A stretch of 34,180 bases of DNA. Origin: Lysobacterales bacterium (GTDB lineage: Bacteria > Pseudomonadota > Gammaproteobacteria > Xanthomonadales > Marinicellaceae). The notes under the pieces are model-generated. The model did no database searches. It worked only from the letters and a program-made list of their open reading frames with translations, and had not been told where the DNA came from. The stretch is from positions 1-34,180 of the forward strand of contig JALSLV010000109.1 in the NCBI GenBank assembly GCA_026988115.1. Reading direction: 5' to 3'. Positions 8,841-16,523 of this stretch are shown piece by piece (the stretch's first letter is position 1; every line of letters begins with the position of its first letter). The translations under genes and the position numbers were made by a program.

Positions 8841-9449
8841 ATGAGTAATCAGATAGAAAACATAAACATATTTGATAAAGTTGCATTGTATGTTACATCA
8901 ATGTGGCTATTGTTTTTTTTGATTATCATTATGAAAATTGATGTTCCAATTGATTTTAGTATCAATGCTAGATTCATTGGTTGGGAAAGTTTGTTGTTAA
9001 AAAATATTATACCGCTTATTGCAGTGGTATTTTTAAGTTTTGGTCTATTATATTCGTACTCATTTAATTATAAGTTTAGAGGGACAAGTCCATTACAAAT
9101 AAAAATTAAAAAATTAAAAAATATCAACTATGAACAAATTATATTTTTAACAACTTATATTATTCCCCTTGTTAGTTTAAATTTAGATGATACTAGGTAT
9201 TTGGCGTTATTATTTGCACTAATTATAATTATAGGGATTATTTTTATAAAAACAGATTTGTATTATGCAAACCCAACCCTCTCTCTCCTAGGTTATCATA
9301 TCTACCAGATTTCAGGGACAAGAAATAATAATGGCAATAAGGAAAAACATATTGACTTAACAGTTATTACAAAAGGCAAAATTCAATCCTCACAAGAAAT
9401 CCTACTAAAACGTATCAGTGATACAATATACTACGGAAAAAAACCATGA
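8841..9449 (+). CDS. kwaA: Probable Kiwa defence membrane protein KwaA
   Basis: About 202 residues from ATG 8841; a TTG at 8823 could add six, but the ATG has a TTGGA-like site upstream. Four hydrophobic segments are visible at about 14-31, 55-71, 100-115 and 120-136, then a soluble C-terminus starting YYANPTLSLLGYHIYQI. Size, four-helix topology and the NPTLxLLGY motif fit KwaA. The stop overlaps the start of a DUF4868 (KwaB-like) gene by 4 bp, which is the Kiwa gene order. In Kiwa, KwaA is the membrane part of a KwaA-KwaB complex that responds to phage infection. The gene is very AT-rich compared with hsdM and hsdR, a sign of separate origin. A generic membrane protein remains possible. Confidence 0.68.
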   Translation: MSNQIENINIFDKVALYVTSMWLLFFLIIIMKIDVPIDFSINARFIGWESLLLKNIIPLIAVVFLSFGLLYSYSFNYKFRGTSPLQIKIKKLKNINYEQIIFLTTYIIPLVSLNLDDTRYLALLFALIIIIGIIFIKTDLYYANPTLSLLGYHIYQISGTRNNNGNKEKHIDLTVITKGKIQSSQEILLKRISDTIYYGKKP

Positions 9450-10378
9450 CTATTATCAAAAATATTAAAGCATTACTAAAGGAACAAGATTTATCTATCT
9501 TTATCTATTTTAGACTAAAAAATGGAATAGTTAAATTAGCAGATATAGATAATGATGTTTTACCTGATCTACTGAAAATTTATTGTAATGAAATGAGAAA
9601 TGAAATAACTGAGAAGGAGAATTTGGAAATTTTAAAGCTATCACATGCAGATGAAAGGAAAAATGTGATTTTTAAATATGACTTCGAAACGGATAGAGAA
9701 CCATTTTTGAGCATTGATAATGTCATAGAAGATAATAATATTCAGCCATTTAGTTTTTCAGACGACAAACTGGAAAATATTGATGGCTTTATCGCAAAAA
9801 TAGGCAACTCAAAAAAGGCTGCATATTTCTATACAAAATTTTATCCTGTAAATTTAATCAAGCAGGGGAAGGTAATTAAATTAATTAAATCAGATGCCAG
9901 ATTTGAAAAATTTAAAGAAGAACTCTTACAGCTTACAGGCAAGTTTGATATTATTTCTTATAATAGTGACTATTATATTAAAAAGATTGAGATTTTAGAA
10001 AGGTACTATAGCTTTGAGGAAGTAATTAAGAAGAAAGCGAAGAAAGGGTTTAAAAAGATTACTAAATTGAATATCCTATCAGATTCTTTAAAATTTGAAA
10101 AATATCTAGACAAAGGATTAACAAGATCTAAGAAACTTATAAAAGTAATGGCTTCATCAAAAGTTATATCAAAATCAATTTCTAATAGAGACTTAATCAA
10201 TTTTGTAGCCAACCACCCGATTTTAAAAAAGAGTATGGCAATAGATAGTGATAATTCGCAGTTTATTTTAAAGACAAACAAACATTGTGACATTTTTATC
10301 AAAATATTAGATGATGATTACTTAAGATCCGAGTTAACTAAGGAAGAGTATGATGCTATTGCAAAAAATAGTGTTTAA
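9446..10378 (+). CDS. kwaB: Probable Kiwa defence protein KwaB (DUF4868)
   Basis: 310 residues, the usual KwaB size, starting in an ATGA overlap with the preceding membrane protein. DUF4868-like marks are the central F-x-x-K-x-Y-P region (AYFYTKFYPVNLI), the hydrophobic strand FDIISYNSDYYIKKIEILER, and especially the C-terminal block LDDDYLRSELTKEEYDAIAK, which resembles the conserved L-x-D-x-Y-L-x-S-x-L-T-x-x-x-Y-x-x-x-x-K end of the family. There are no membrane segments. KwaB is known as the partner of KwaA in Kiwa anti-phage defence. The gene is strongly AT-rich and Lys/Ile-rich, unlike the flanking hsd genes. Assignment rests on motif memory and gene order, not on a search. Confidence 0.7.
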   Translation: MTIIKNIKALLKEQDLSIFIYFRLKNGIVKLADIDNDVLPDLLKIYCNEMRNEITEKENLEILKLSHADERKNVIFKYDFETDREPFLSIDNVIEDNNIQPFSFSDDKLENIDGFIAKIGNSKKAAYFYTKFYPVNLIKQGKVIKLIKSDARFEKFKEELLQLTGKFDIISYNSDYYIKKIEILERYYSFEEVIKKKAKKGFKKITKLNILSDSLKFEKYLDKGLTRSKKLIKVMASSKVISKSISNRDLINFVANHPILKKSMAIDSDNSQFILKTNKHCDIFIKILDDDYLRSELTKEEYDAIAKNSV

Positions 10379-10388
10379 TTATTAAACA

Positions 10389-11450
10389 ATGAAAAACAAA
10401 CTAACCACCAATATCACAAACACCATCAAAGACTTATTGATGGTGGCAAGGACGCAAGTTGTGCAGCATGTTAATACCACCATGGTGAATACCTATTTTG
10501 AAATTGGCAAGGTGATTGTCGAGCATGAACAGCAAGGGAAACAAAGAGCCAAATACAATACGCAAACATTAAAGGCTGTTTCAACAGAGTTAAGCAGTGA
10601 ATTTGGCAAAGGGTTTTCGGTGACAAATTTGGAAAGAATGCGCTTGTTTTATTTGCAGTATTCAAAATCGGCGACAGTGTTGCCGATTTCTGATAAATCA
10701 GAAAAACACTTGTCCATTAATCAAAAAACCAAGACAACTGAAAATAATTTTACCCTCTCTTGGTCACATTATGTGTTTTTAATGGGGTTAGATCAGCCTG
10801 AAAGGGAGTTTTATCAAAAGGAGGCGCAAATAAATAACTGGTCTTTGCGTGAGTTACGCAGACAGTTTGATTCTGCTGTGTATGAAAGAGTGGTGTTAAG
10901 TCGGGATAAGAAAGGCGTATTAACCGACAACCTGAAAAAATACCATTCCCCAGAAAGCCCCCAAGATAAAGTGAAAGACCCATATATACTGGAGTTTTTA
11001 GGACTAAATGAAGCCAATAAATACACAGAAACTGAATTGGAACAAAAAATAATTGACCATTTAGAACATTTTTTGCTGGAACTTGGCAAAGGCTTTACCT
11101 TTGTTGGGCGACAAAAATGCTTTACTTTTGATGATCAGCACTTTTTTATTGATTTGGTCTTTTACCATCGGTTGTTGCGTTGTTTTGTGGTGATTGACCT
11201 TAAACTGGGTCGCATTAAGCATCAGGATATTGGGCAAATGCAGATGTATGTCAATTATTACGACCGCTTTGTCAAAACAGAAGACGAAAACCCAACCATA
11301 GGAATATTACTAGCCAAAGACAAAAATAAAACCTTGGTTGAAATCACTTTGCCGAAACAATCCAATATTTTCGCCAGTGAATACAAAACCTATTTACCCA
11401 CTAAAGAGCAATTAATGGAACAACTAAAAGAACAAATAGAAGATGCCTGA
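10389..11450 (+). CDS. DUF1016 (YhcG-type) PD-(D/E)XK nuclease
   Basis: 353 residues, typical for the family. The N-terminal DUF1016 helical domain includes ARTQVVQHVNTTMVNTYFEIG, KAVSTELSSEFGKGFSVTNL and ERMRLFYLQY. The C-terminal nuclease core has FIDLVFYHRLL (D255) and VVIDLKLG (D270, K272), then Q-M-x-M-Y-V-N-Y-Y. This is the PD-(D/E)XK pattern with the catalytic acid and lysine present. Family members are common inside type I RM and other defence loci, but their function is not settled. The stop overlaps the hsdR start by 8 bp, so the two genes are translationally linked. It starts 10 bp after kwaB. Confidence 0.9.
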   Translation: MKNKLTTNITNTIKDLLMVARTQVVQHVNTTMVNTYFEIGKVIVEHEQQGKQRAKYNTQTLKAVSTELSSEFGKGFSVTNLERMRLFYLQYSKSATVLPISDKSEKHLSINQKTKTTENNFTLSWSHYVFLMGLDQPEREFYQKEAQINNWSLRELRRQFDSAVYERVVLSRDKKGVLTDNLKKYHSPESPQDKVKDPYILEFLGLNEANKYTETELEQKIIDHLEHFLLELGKGFTFVGRQKCFTFDDQHFFIDLVFYHRLLRCFVVIDLKLGRIKHQDIGQMQMYVNYYDRFVKTEDENPTIGILLAKDKNKTLVEITLPKQSNIFASEYKTYLPTKEQLMEQLKEQIEDA

Positions 11451-14400
11451 TTTAAGCGAAGATGCCATAGAACAAGACTTGATTGAGTTGCTACAAGCTC
11501 AAGGTTATGCTTATTGTCATGGGGCACAGCTTGATAGAGGTAAATTTGATGGCGTAGTGCTGGAACAACAATTTAAAGCGGCGTTGAAACGGCTCAATCC
11601 CGATGTGCCTGAGTCTGCTCGCAGTGAGGTATTTCAAAAGGTCATGCATCTGGGTTCGGATGATGTCATGCGCAACAACGAAAGATTGCATTTAATGCTG
11701 GTTGATGCGGTGACGGTGGAGTATTTTAAAGATGGGGAAACCAAGGGCTTGCAAATAAAACTGATGGATTTTGACAATCCCCAAAACAATGGTTTTAGGG
11801 TGGTGAATCAATTTGTGATTAAGGAAAACAACCAATCCAAACGCTTGGATGTGGTGCTGTTTGTCAATGGTTTGCCTTTGGTGGTGATTGAGCTCAAAAG
11901 TGCGGTCAGTGAAAAAGCCACACTGGAAAAAGCCTATACCCAAATTCAGAACTACAAAACGGCTATCCCTACTATTTTCAACTACAATGCCATGTGTGTG
12001 ATTTCTGATGGCATTGATGCGCGGGTGAGTACTTTGTCTGCACCTTTTTCACGTTTTCAGGCATGGAAATCACCACTTCAGCAAGACAATCTCAACTTGC
12101 CACAATTGCATATCATGGCGGATAGAATGTTACGCAAAGATGTGCTGTTAAAACTGATTCGTTTTAATACCGTCTTTGAGTCGGTTGAGAGTAAAGATAA
12201 GAAAACCGGTTTGTTGTCTTTGGTAAAGATTAAAAAAATGGCAGCTTATCATCAATATTATGTGGTGGAAAAAGCCATTGCCTCTACTTTGAGGGCGATT
12301 AATTTAACCAATGCCAGCAATAGAGTAGATGAAGAACCAGAAGCCTATGGTCTAACCTCAGTTAAAACCCAGCCCAAAGGTGATATGAAAGCGGGTGTGG
12401 TTTGGCACACTCAAGGCAGTGGTAAGTCTCTTTCAATGGTTTTTTATGCTGGGCAACTGGTGGCAGAACCCGCCATGAAAAACCCAACCATCGTAATTTT
12501 GACCGATAGAAATGATTTGGATGAACAGCTATTTGCTACCTTTGCACATTGTAAATCATTGCTGCGACAAACACCCGTACAGGCACAAACTCGTCAACAT
12601 TTAAAAGAGTTGCTCAATGTCTCTGGCGGTGGTATTGTTTTTACCACTATTCAGAAGTTTTATCCTGAGGATGGCAGTAATGTATTTGATCGGTTGTCTC
12701 CACGCGGAAACATTGTGGTTGTGGCTGATGAGGCACACCGCAGTCAATATGGCTTTGCAGGAAAACTGGAATCCAATAAAAGCAGCTTACAATTTGGCAC
12801 AATCAAATACGGCAATGCCAAATACCTGCGTGATGCTTTACCCAATGCGACTTATATCGGTTTTACTGGCACACCGATTGAAAAAGATGACCGCGATACG
12901 CAAAAGGTCTTTGGCAATTATATTGACATCTATGACATTGCTCAAGCAGTCAAAGATGGGGCAACGGTCGCACTCAATTATGAAAGCCGTTTGGTTAAGA
13001 TTAAACTGAATGAGGATGTGGGTAAAAAGATTGATACACTGGTTGATGAAATTGGCAATGTCACGGATGAACAGTTAGAAAAAGCCAAAAAGAAAAATGC
13101 CCAAATCAATGCTATTATTGGTCATCCTGATAGGTTAAAAGACATTGCCAAAGATATTGTCATGCATTTTAAAGAGCGTCAAAAAGTGTTTGAAGGCAAA
13201 GGTATGATAGTCTGTATGACACGTCAGATTGCGGTGGATTTATATGCACAAATCATTAAACTAAACCCTGCTTGGCACAATAATGATTTAGACAAAGGTG
13301 TCATTAAAGTGGTGATGACCAGTGCTACCGACGACCCAGCGAGTTTTCAGCCTCACCATACCAATAAAAAAGTCCGTAAACTGTTAGCACTGCGGATAAA
13401 AGATATTCATGATGAATTGCAACTGGTGATTGTTCAATCCATGTGGCTAACAGGTTTTGATGCACCACCACTACACACCATTTATATCGATAAAAAAATG
13501 CAAGGCGCAGCTTTGATGCAAGCCATTGCCCGAGTCAATCGGGTTTATAAGGATAAACCAGCAGGTTTGATTGTTGATTATATTGGTATTGGTCAGGATT
13601 TGCGTCATGCCATGTCTGAATATACTGAAAGTGGCGGACAAGGAAAAGCGGTGGTAGATTTGAGCGATGTCATTGCTGCTATGAATGCTAAGTTTGAAGT
13701 GGTACACCAGATGTTTCATGGGCTGGATTACGCTAAATATTTTGCTGTCACAACGGGTGAAAAACTGAAAATATTATTGGCCAGCCAAAATTTTATTTTA
13801 AATGACGAAAAACTTAAACAACGGTTTTTGTCCGAAGTCACCGCATTGTCCAAGTTGTATGTTATGGCAGTACCCAGTGATGCATCGGAAGCCATTAAAG
13901 ACCGTGTTGCTTTCTTTCAAGCAATTAAATCGAGATTGATGAAATATACCCCAAGCGGTGGCAAAACAGATTTACAAGTTACATCAGCCATAAAACAAAT
14001 TGTTGATGGTGCATTATGCAGTGATGGTGTGATAGATATTTTTGCAGCCGCAGGTGTAAAGACGCCATCTATAGATATTTTATCAGAAGAATTTTTGCTC
14101 GAAGTTAAAAATATGGAGCATAAAAATCTGGCATTTGAGTTATTAAAAAAACTGCTCAATGATGAAATAAAGTTAAGAAAGAGAACCAATATCATACAAG
14201 GCAAAAAGTTTTCTGAAATGTTAGCCTCAACAGTTAAGCGTTATCACAACAACCAGATTGATACCGCACAGGTGATTAAAGAACTGTCTGAAATTGCCAG
14301 AGACATGAATGTAGCCGATAACAAAGCCAAAGATTTGGGGCTAACTCCACAGGAGTACGCTTTTTATACCATTCTTGCTGAAAACAGCTCAACTCAGTTT

Positions 14401-14622
14401 TTGGCAGACAACAAGATGAAAGAATTGATACATGTCATAGTTGACATCATCCGCAAAAATGCCACCGTAGATTGGAACAAAAGAGCCGATGTGAAAGCCA
14501 AATTACGCTTGTTGGTTAAAAAAGTACTGATGAGATATGGCTATCCACCAGATTTAGCCAGAATTGAAGCTGATAGAGTATTAGATCAGAGTGATAAATT
14601 GGCAGAAGAATTTTCGAATTGA
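11443..14622 (+). CDS. hsdR: Type I restriction endonuclease, R subunit
   Basis: 1059 residues. The N-terminal nuclease domain shows RLDVVLFVNGLPLVVIELK (D135/D136 area, E150, K152) followed by Q-I-Q-N-Y. The translocase motor has Walker A TQGSGKS (about 323-329), TDRNDLDEQL, DEAH at about 429-432, GFTGTP and the late helicase motif region VIVQSMWLTGFDAPPLHTIY with QAIARVNR. HsdR cleaves unmethylated DNA at a distance after ATP-driven translocation. All catalytic marks are present and the frame is intact. It is the last gene of the operon, so the Kiwa pair and the DUF1016 gene sit between the S and R subunits. Confidence 0.97.
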   Translation: MPDLSEDAIEQDLIELLQAQGYAYCHGAQLDRGKFDGVVLEQQFKAALKRLNPDVPESARSEVFQKVMHLGSDDVMRNNERLHLMLVDAVTVEYFKDGETKGLQIKLMDFDNPQNNGFRVVNQFVIKENNQSKRLDVVLFVNGLPLVVIELKSAVSEKATLEKAYTQIQNYKTAIPTIFNYNAMCVISDGIDARVSTLSAPFSRFQAWKSPLQQDNLNLPQLHIMADRMLRKDVLLKLIRFNTVFESVESKDKKTGLLSLVKIKKMAAYHQYYVVEKAIASTLRAINLTNASNRVDEEPEAYGLTSVKTQPKGDMKAGVVWHTQGSGKSLSMVFYAGQLVAEPAMKNPTIVILTDRNDLDEQLFATFAHCKSLLRQTPVQAQTRQHLKELLNVSGGGIVFTTIQKFYPEDGSNVFDRLSPRGNIVVVADEAHRSQYGFAGKLESNKSSLQFGTIKYGNAKYLRDALPNATYIGFTGTPIEKDDRDTQKVFGNYIDIYDIAQAVKDGATVALNYESRLVKIKLNEDVGKKIDTLVDEIGNVTDEQLEKAKKKNAQINAIIGHPDRLKDIAKDIVMHFKERQKVFEGKGMIVCMTRQIAVDLYAQIIKLNPAWHNNDLDKGVIKVVMTSATDDPASFQPHHTNKKVRKLLALRIKDIHDELQLVIVQSMWLTGFDAPPLHTIYIDKKMQGAALMQAIARVNRVYKDKPAGLIVDYIGIGQDLRHAMSEYTESGGQGKAVVDLSDVIAAMNAKFEVVHQMFHGLDYAKYFAVTTGEKLKILLASQNFILNDEKLKQRFLSEVTALSKLYVMAVPSDASEAIKDRVAFFQAIKSRLMKYTPSGGKTDLQVTSAIKQIVDGALCSDGVIDIFAAAGVKTPSIDILSEEFLLEVKNMEHKNLAFELLKKLLNDEIKLRKRTNIIQGKKFSEMLASTVKRYHNNQIDTAQVIKELSEIARDMNVADNKAKDLGLTPQEYAFYTILAENSSTQFLADNKMKELIHVIVDIIRKNATVDWNKRADVKAKLRLLVKKVLMRYGYPPDLARIEADRVLDQSDKLAEEFSN

Positions 14623-14649
14623 TGATAGGTTAGATTAATTGGTTTAAAA

Positions 14650-14856
14650 GGTAGGCTGAAGCCTATACCCAATCTCATACTGGGTAGTGGACTTTTATTC
14701 GTATCATCCTTGATACTCACCTTCATCCATGAAGGCTTACATGAAAATACTCTCCAGAAGTATTTTTGTCCACTCTTAAAAAAAAGTAGGCTAAAGCCTA
14801 CAACCCGCTGGAGTTGTCAAATAAAACTCAATTTGGGTTGTTAACTTTAGTTGACC
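14650..14856. repeat. REP-like palindromic repeat cluster 5, interrupted
   Basis: A B unit (14650-14670) is followed by an A unit starting at 14682. The A unit is split after GTGGAC (14687-14692); its right arm GTCCAC resumes at 14768-14773. A B unit at 14786-14806, the conserved linker and a decayed A unit (14835-14856) complete the cluster. Confidence 0.85.
14697..14766. repeat. Three-hairpin insert of about 70 bp inside a REP unit
   Basis: Three adjacent inverted repeats: 14701-14716 (GTATCA/TGATAC), 14720-14735 (CCTTCAT/ATGAAGG) and 14744-14766 (AAAATAC/GTATTTT, with an inner TCT/AGA pair). Each has CC in its loop. The segment interrupts an otherwise canonical REP hairpin. There is no coding potential. 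It may be a small non-autonomous palindromic element; I do not recognise it. Confidence 0.65.
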
Positions 14857-15095
14857 TTTTTTAAAAGTTTTGTGCACCAACATAAATACGGTTTAACCTT
14901 AAAATAACACAAGAATCACATAGAACCATTTTGTATTATTGAATTGGTTCAGTTTACAAAACACATTAATTGCGGCGTTTTGTGCCGCATAGTACAATAA
15001 AATTAAACTTTCTGGGTAAATAGGTTGAGGAAAAGCTCATATCGGATTGTTGGCTTTAATCCACAAAGCTATACCCAGCAATCTTTCATCAACCC

Positions 15096-15130
15096 TTGCA
15101 AAAACGTACGTCCAATGTTAATATGCGTAC
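15096..15130 (+). promoter_or_regulatory. Promoter/operator of the Phd-PIN module; transcript probably leaderless
   Basis: TTGCAA at 15096-15101 and TAATAT at 15119-15124 are 17 bp apart. The expected transcription start is at or next to the A of ATG 15131, and no Shine-Dalgarno sequence is present. The inverted repeat GTACG (15106-15110) / CGTAC (15126-15130) straddles the -10 box, a suitable site for autoregulation by the Phd-like antitoxin (inference). Confidence 0.55.
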
Positions 15131-15370
15131 ATGAATAATTTAACACCAACAGAATTAAGAAATAATATCTATAATGTGCTGGATGAGGTATTGGCAACGG
15201 GTATTCCTGTTGAAATCATTAGAAAGGGCAAAACCTTAAAGATTATTGTCGCCGATCCAATTGATAAACTACAAAATTTATCTGTGAGGTCTGGATTTAT
15301 TACCGGTGACTCCGAGGATTTGCCTGATATTCATTGGGATGAGGATGTCAAGTTAGATACAGTCTTATGA
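15131..15370 (+). CDS. Phd/YefM-type antitoxin
   Basis: 79 residues with the Phd/YefM N-terminal fold: LTPTELRNNIYNVLDEVLATG followed by PVEIIRKGKTLKIIV. This part dimerises and binds DNA. The C-terminal tail (DLPDIHWDEDVKLDTVL) is acidic and is the probable toxin-binding part. The stop overlaps the next ATG by 4 bp (ATGA), so antitoxin and toxin are coupled. Phd-type antitoxins commonly pair with PIN toxins. The pair sits inside the direct repeats that bound the defence island and could stabilise it. Confidence 0.85.
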   Translation: MNNLTPTELRNNIYNVLDEVLATGIPVEIIRKGKTLKIIVADPIDKLQNLSVRSGFITGDSEDLPDIHWDEDVKLDTVL

Positions 15371-15741
15371 TATACCTGGATACGCATGTGGTGGTTTGGT
15401 TGTATGCGGGTGATACAAATAAATTAACAAAATCTGGTATCGGCTTAATTAATGACAATGATTTGTTGATATCGCCTATTGTACAACTTGAATTGCAATA
15501 CCTGTTAGAAATTAAAAGAATCACGCAACCTGCCGATACCATTTTAAAAGATTTATCCAAAACCATTGGATTGAAAACCTGCAATAAACCTTTCAATGAT
15601 GTCATCAAACAATCCATCAGTCAAAACTGGACAAGAGACCCTTTTGATCGAATCATTGTTGCCCAAGCTTCTATCAATAAAACTAAGTTATTGACAAAAG
15701 ATAAAACAATACTGAAAAATTATAATAGTGCTTGCTGGTAA
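15367..15741 (+). CDS. PIN-domain (VapC-like) ribonuclease toxin
   Basis: 124 residues with the PIN acid set: D5 in IYLDTH, E42 in VQLELQ, D91 and D94 in RDPFDRIIVAQA, and D112 in LLTKDKTI. This layout is the small PIN toxin family, whose members are Mg2+-dependent RNases cutting tRNA, rRNA or mRNA. The substrate here is unknown. All acidic positions are present and the frame is intact. Translation is coupled to the antitoxin by a 4-bp overlap. Confidence 0.9.
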   Translation: MIYLDTHVVVWLYAGDTNKLTKSGIGLINDNDLLISPIVQLELQYLLEIKRITQPADTILKDLSKTIGLKTCNKPFNDVIKQSISQNWTRDPFDRIIVAQASINKTKLLTKDKTILKNYNSACW

Positions 15742-15843
15742 TTGATAAATACAGCTTAAAAATTATACAATTCTCACCGTGTTTATCGGAAAAACTAAGT
15801 TTATTACGCGACAACCAACTTGAAATCTACCGCTTTTTAGAAG

Positions 15844-15999
15844 GTAGGCTAAAGCCTACAACCCAACCTCATACTGGGTAGTGGACTTTTAGTCCACCTT
15901 TTAAAAAGTAGGCTGAAGCCTACAACCCTAATGAAAGTTGTCAAAATCCATGTTTTGATATTAATTAATATTGGAATCACATAGAATAAATAATCATGC
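15844..15999. repeat. Right direct repeat bounding the defence island (REP cluster 7 plus sigma-gene leader)
   Basis: REP units B-A-B at 15843-15928, all three hairpins nearly perfect, are followed by the sigma-gene leader. The block 15942-15999 matches 5875-5932 at 53 of 58 positions, and the REP part also matches with small differences. This copy is the one attached to an intact gene, so it is probably the original. Confidence 0.85.
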
Positions 16000-16523
16000 C
16001 AAACAAAAACAACCAAAACCAACAAGCCGACAATGACTTAAACCAAGTCATCTATGCGCAGTTGCGAAATTTGGCACACAGCCTTATGGTTAAGGAACGC
16101 AATAACCATACATTATCGCCAACGGATTTGGTGCATGAGGCTTATTTAAAAATATCGGGTTCAAAACTATCGGTTAATGATGAGAAGCATTACTTTAGAA
16201 CGCTTGCCAAGCAAATGCGAATGGTTTTGATTGATTATGGCCGTGCCAAACAAAGCCACAAAAACAATGATGGCAAAACCGATGTTAATTACACAGAGTC
16301 TTTAGGGTTGATGGATGTCGCTCCTGATTTTTCTCAATTGAGTGCAGCTATTGATAATTTAAATCAATTTGATGAACGCAGTGCACAGGCGATTGATTTG
16401 GTCTATTTTGCCAATCTTCCACAAGATAAAGCCGCCAAATATTTGGAGATTTCAATTGCCACCCTAGAGCGAGATATAAAATTTGGTCGTGCTTTTATTA
16501 ACAGATATATCAATGAACAATGA
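15996..16523 (+). CDS. ECF-like RNA polymerase sigma factor (TIGR02999 type)
   Basis: 175 residues. The sigma-2 region reads LSPTDLVHEAYLKI and HYFRTLAKQMRMVLIDYGRAK, the hallmark of the TIGR02999 group. The sigma-4 region is AQAIDLVYFANLPQDKAAKYLEIS followed by ATLERDIKFGRAFI. The stop overlaps the start of a Ser/Thr kinase gene by 4 bp. No Shine-Dalgarno site is seen, and TAGAAT at 15982-15987 lies 8 nt before the ATG, so a near-leaderless start is possible. In related loci such sigma factors are thought to be controlled through the linked kinase, but the targets here cannot be read. Confidence 0.9.
   Translation: MPNKNNQNQQADNDLNQVIYAQLRNLAHSLMVKERNNHTLSPTDLVHEAYLKISGSKLSVNDEKHYFRTLAKQMRMVLIDYGRAKQSHKNNDGKTDVNYTESLGLMDVAPDFSQLSAAIDNLNQFDERSAQAIDLVYFANLPQDKAAKYLEISIATLERDIKFGRAFINRYINEQ

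Larger units (their letters stand above)
14623..15095. other. Gene-free stretch rich in palindromes
   Basis: Between hsdR and the Phd/PIN pair I see no gene. It holds REP cluster 5 (14650-14856, split by a 70-bp insert), a sequence AGAATCACATAGAA at 14912-14925 also found in the island-bounding repeat, a 6-bp-stem hairpin TGCGGC/GCCGCA at 14971-14989 without a T tract, and a decayed REP unit at 15043-15077. Confidence 0.6.

Noticed and set aside
12617-13009. 130-residue frame within hsdR
   Set aside because: It overlaps the DEAH and neighbouring helicase motifs of hsdR in another frame, with no start signal of its own.
14697-14766. Three-hairpin insert as an integron attC site
   Set aside because: No R/L core boxes (GTTRRRY) and no integron integrase or gene cassette nearby.
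14971-14989. TGCGGC/GCCGCA hairpin as a rho-independent terminator
   Set aside because: The stem is only 6 bp and no T tract follows; it lies 350 bp from hsdR.
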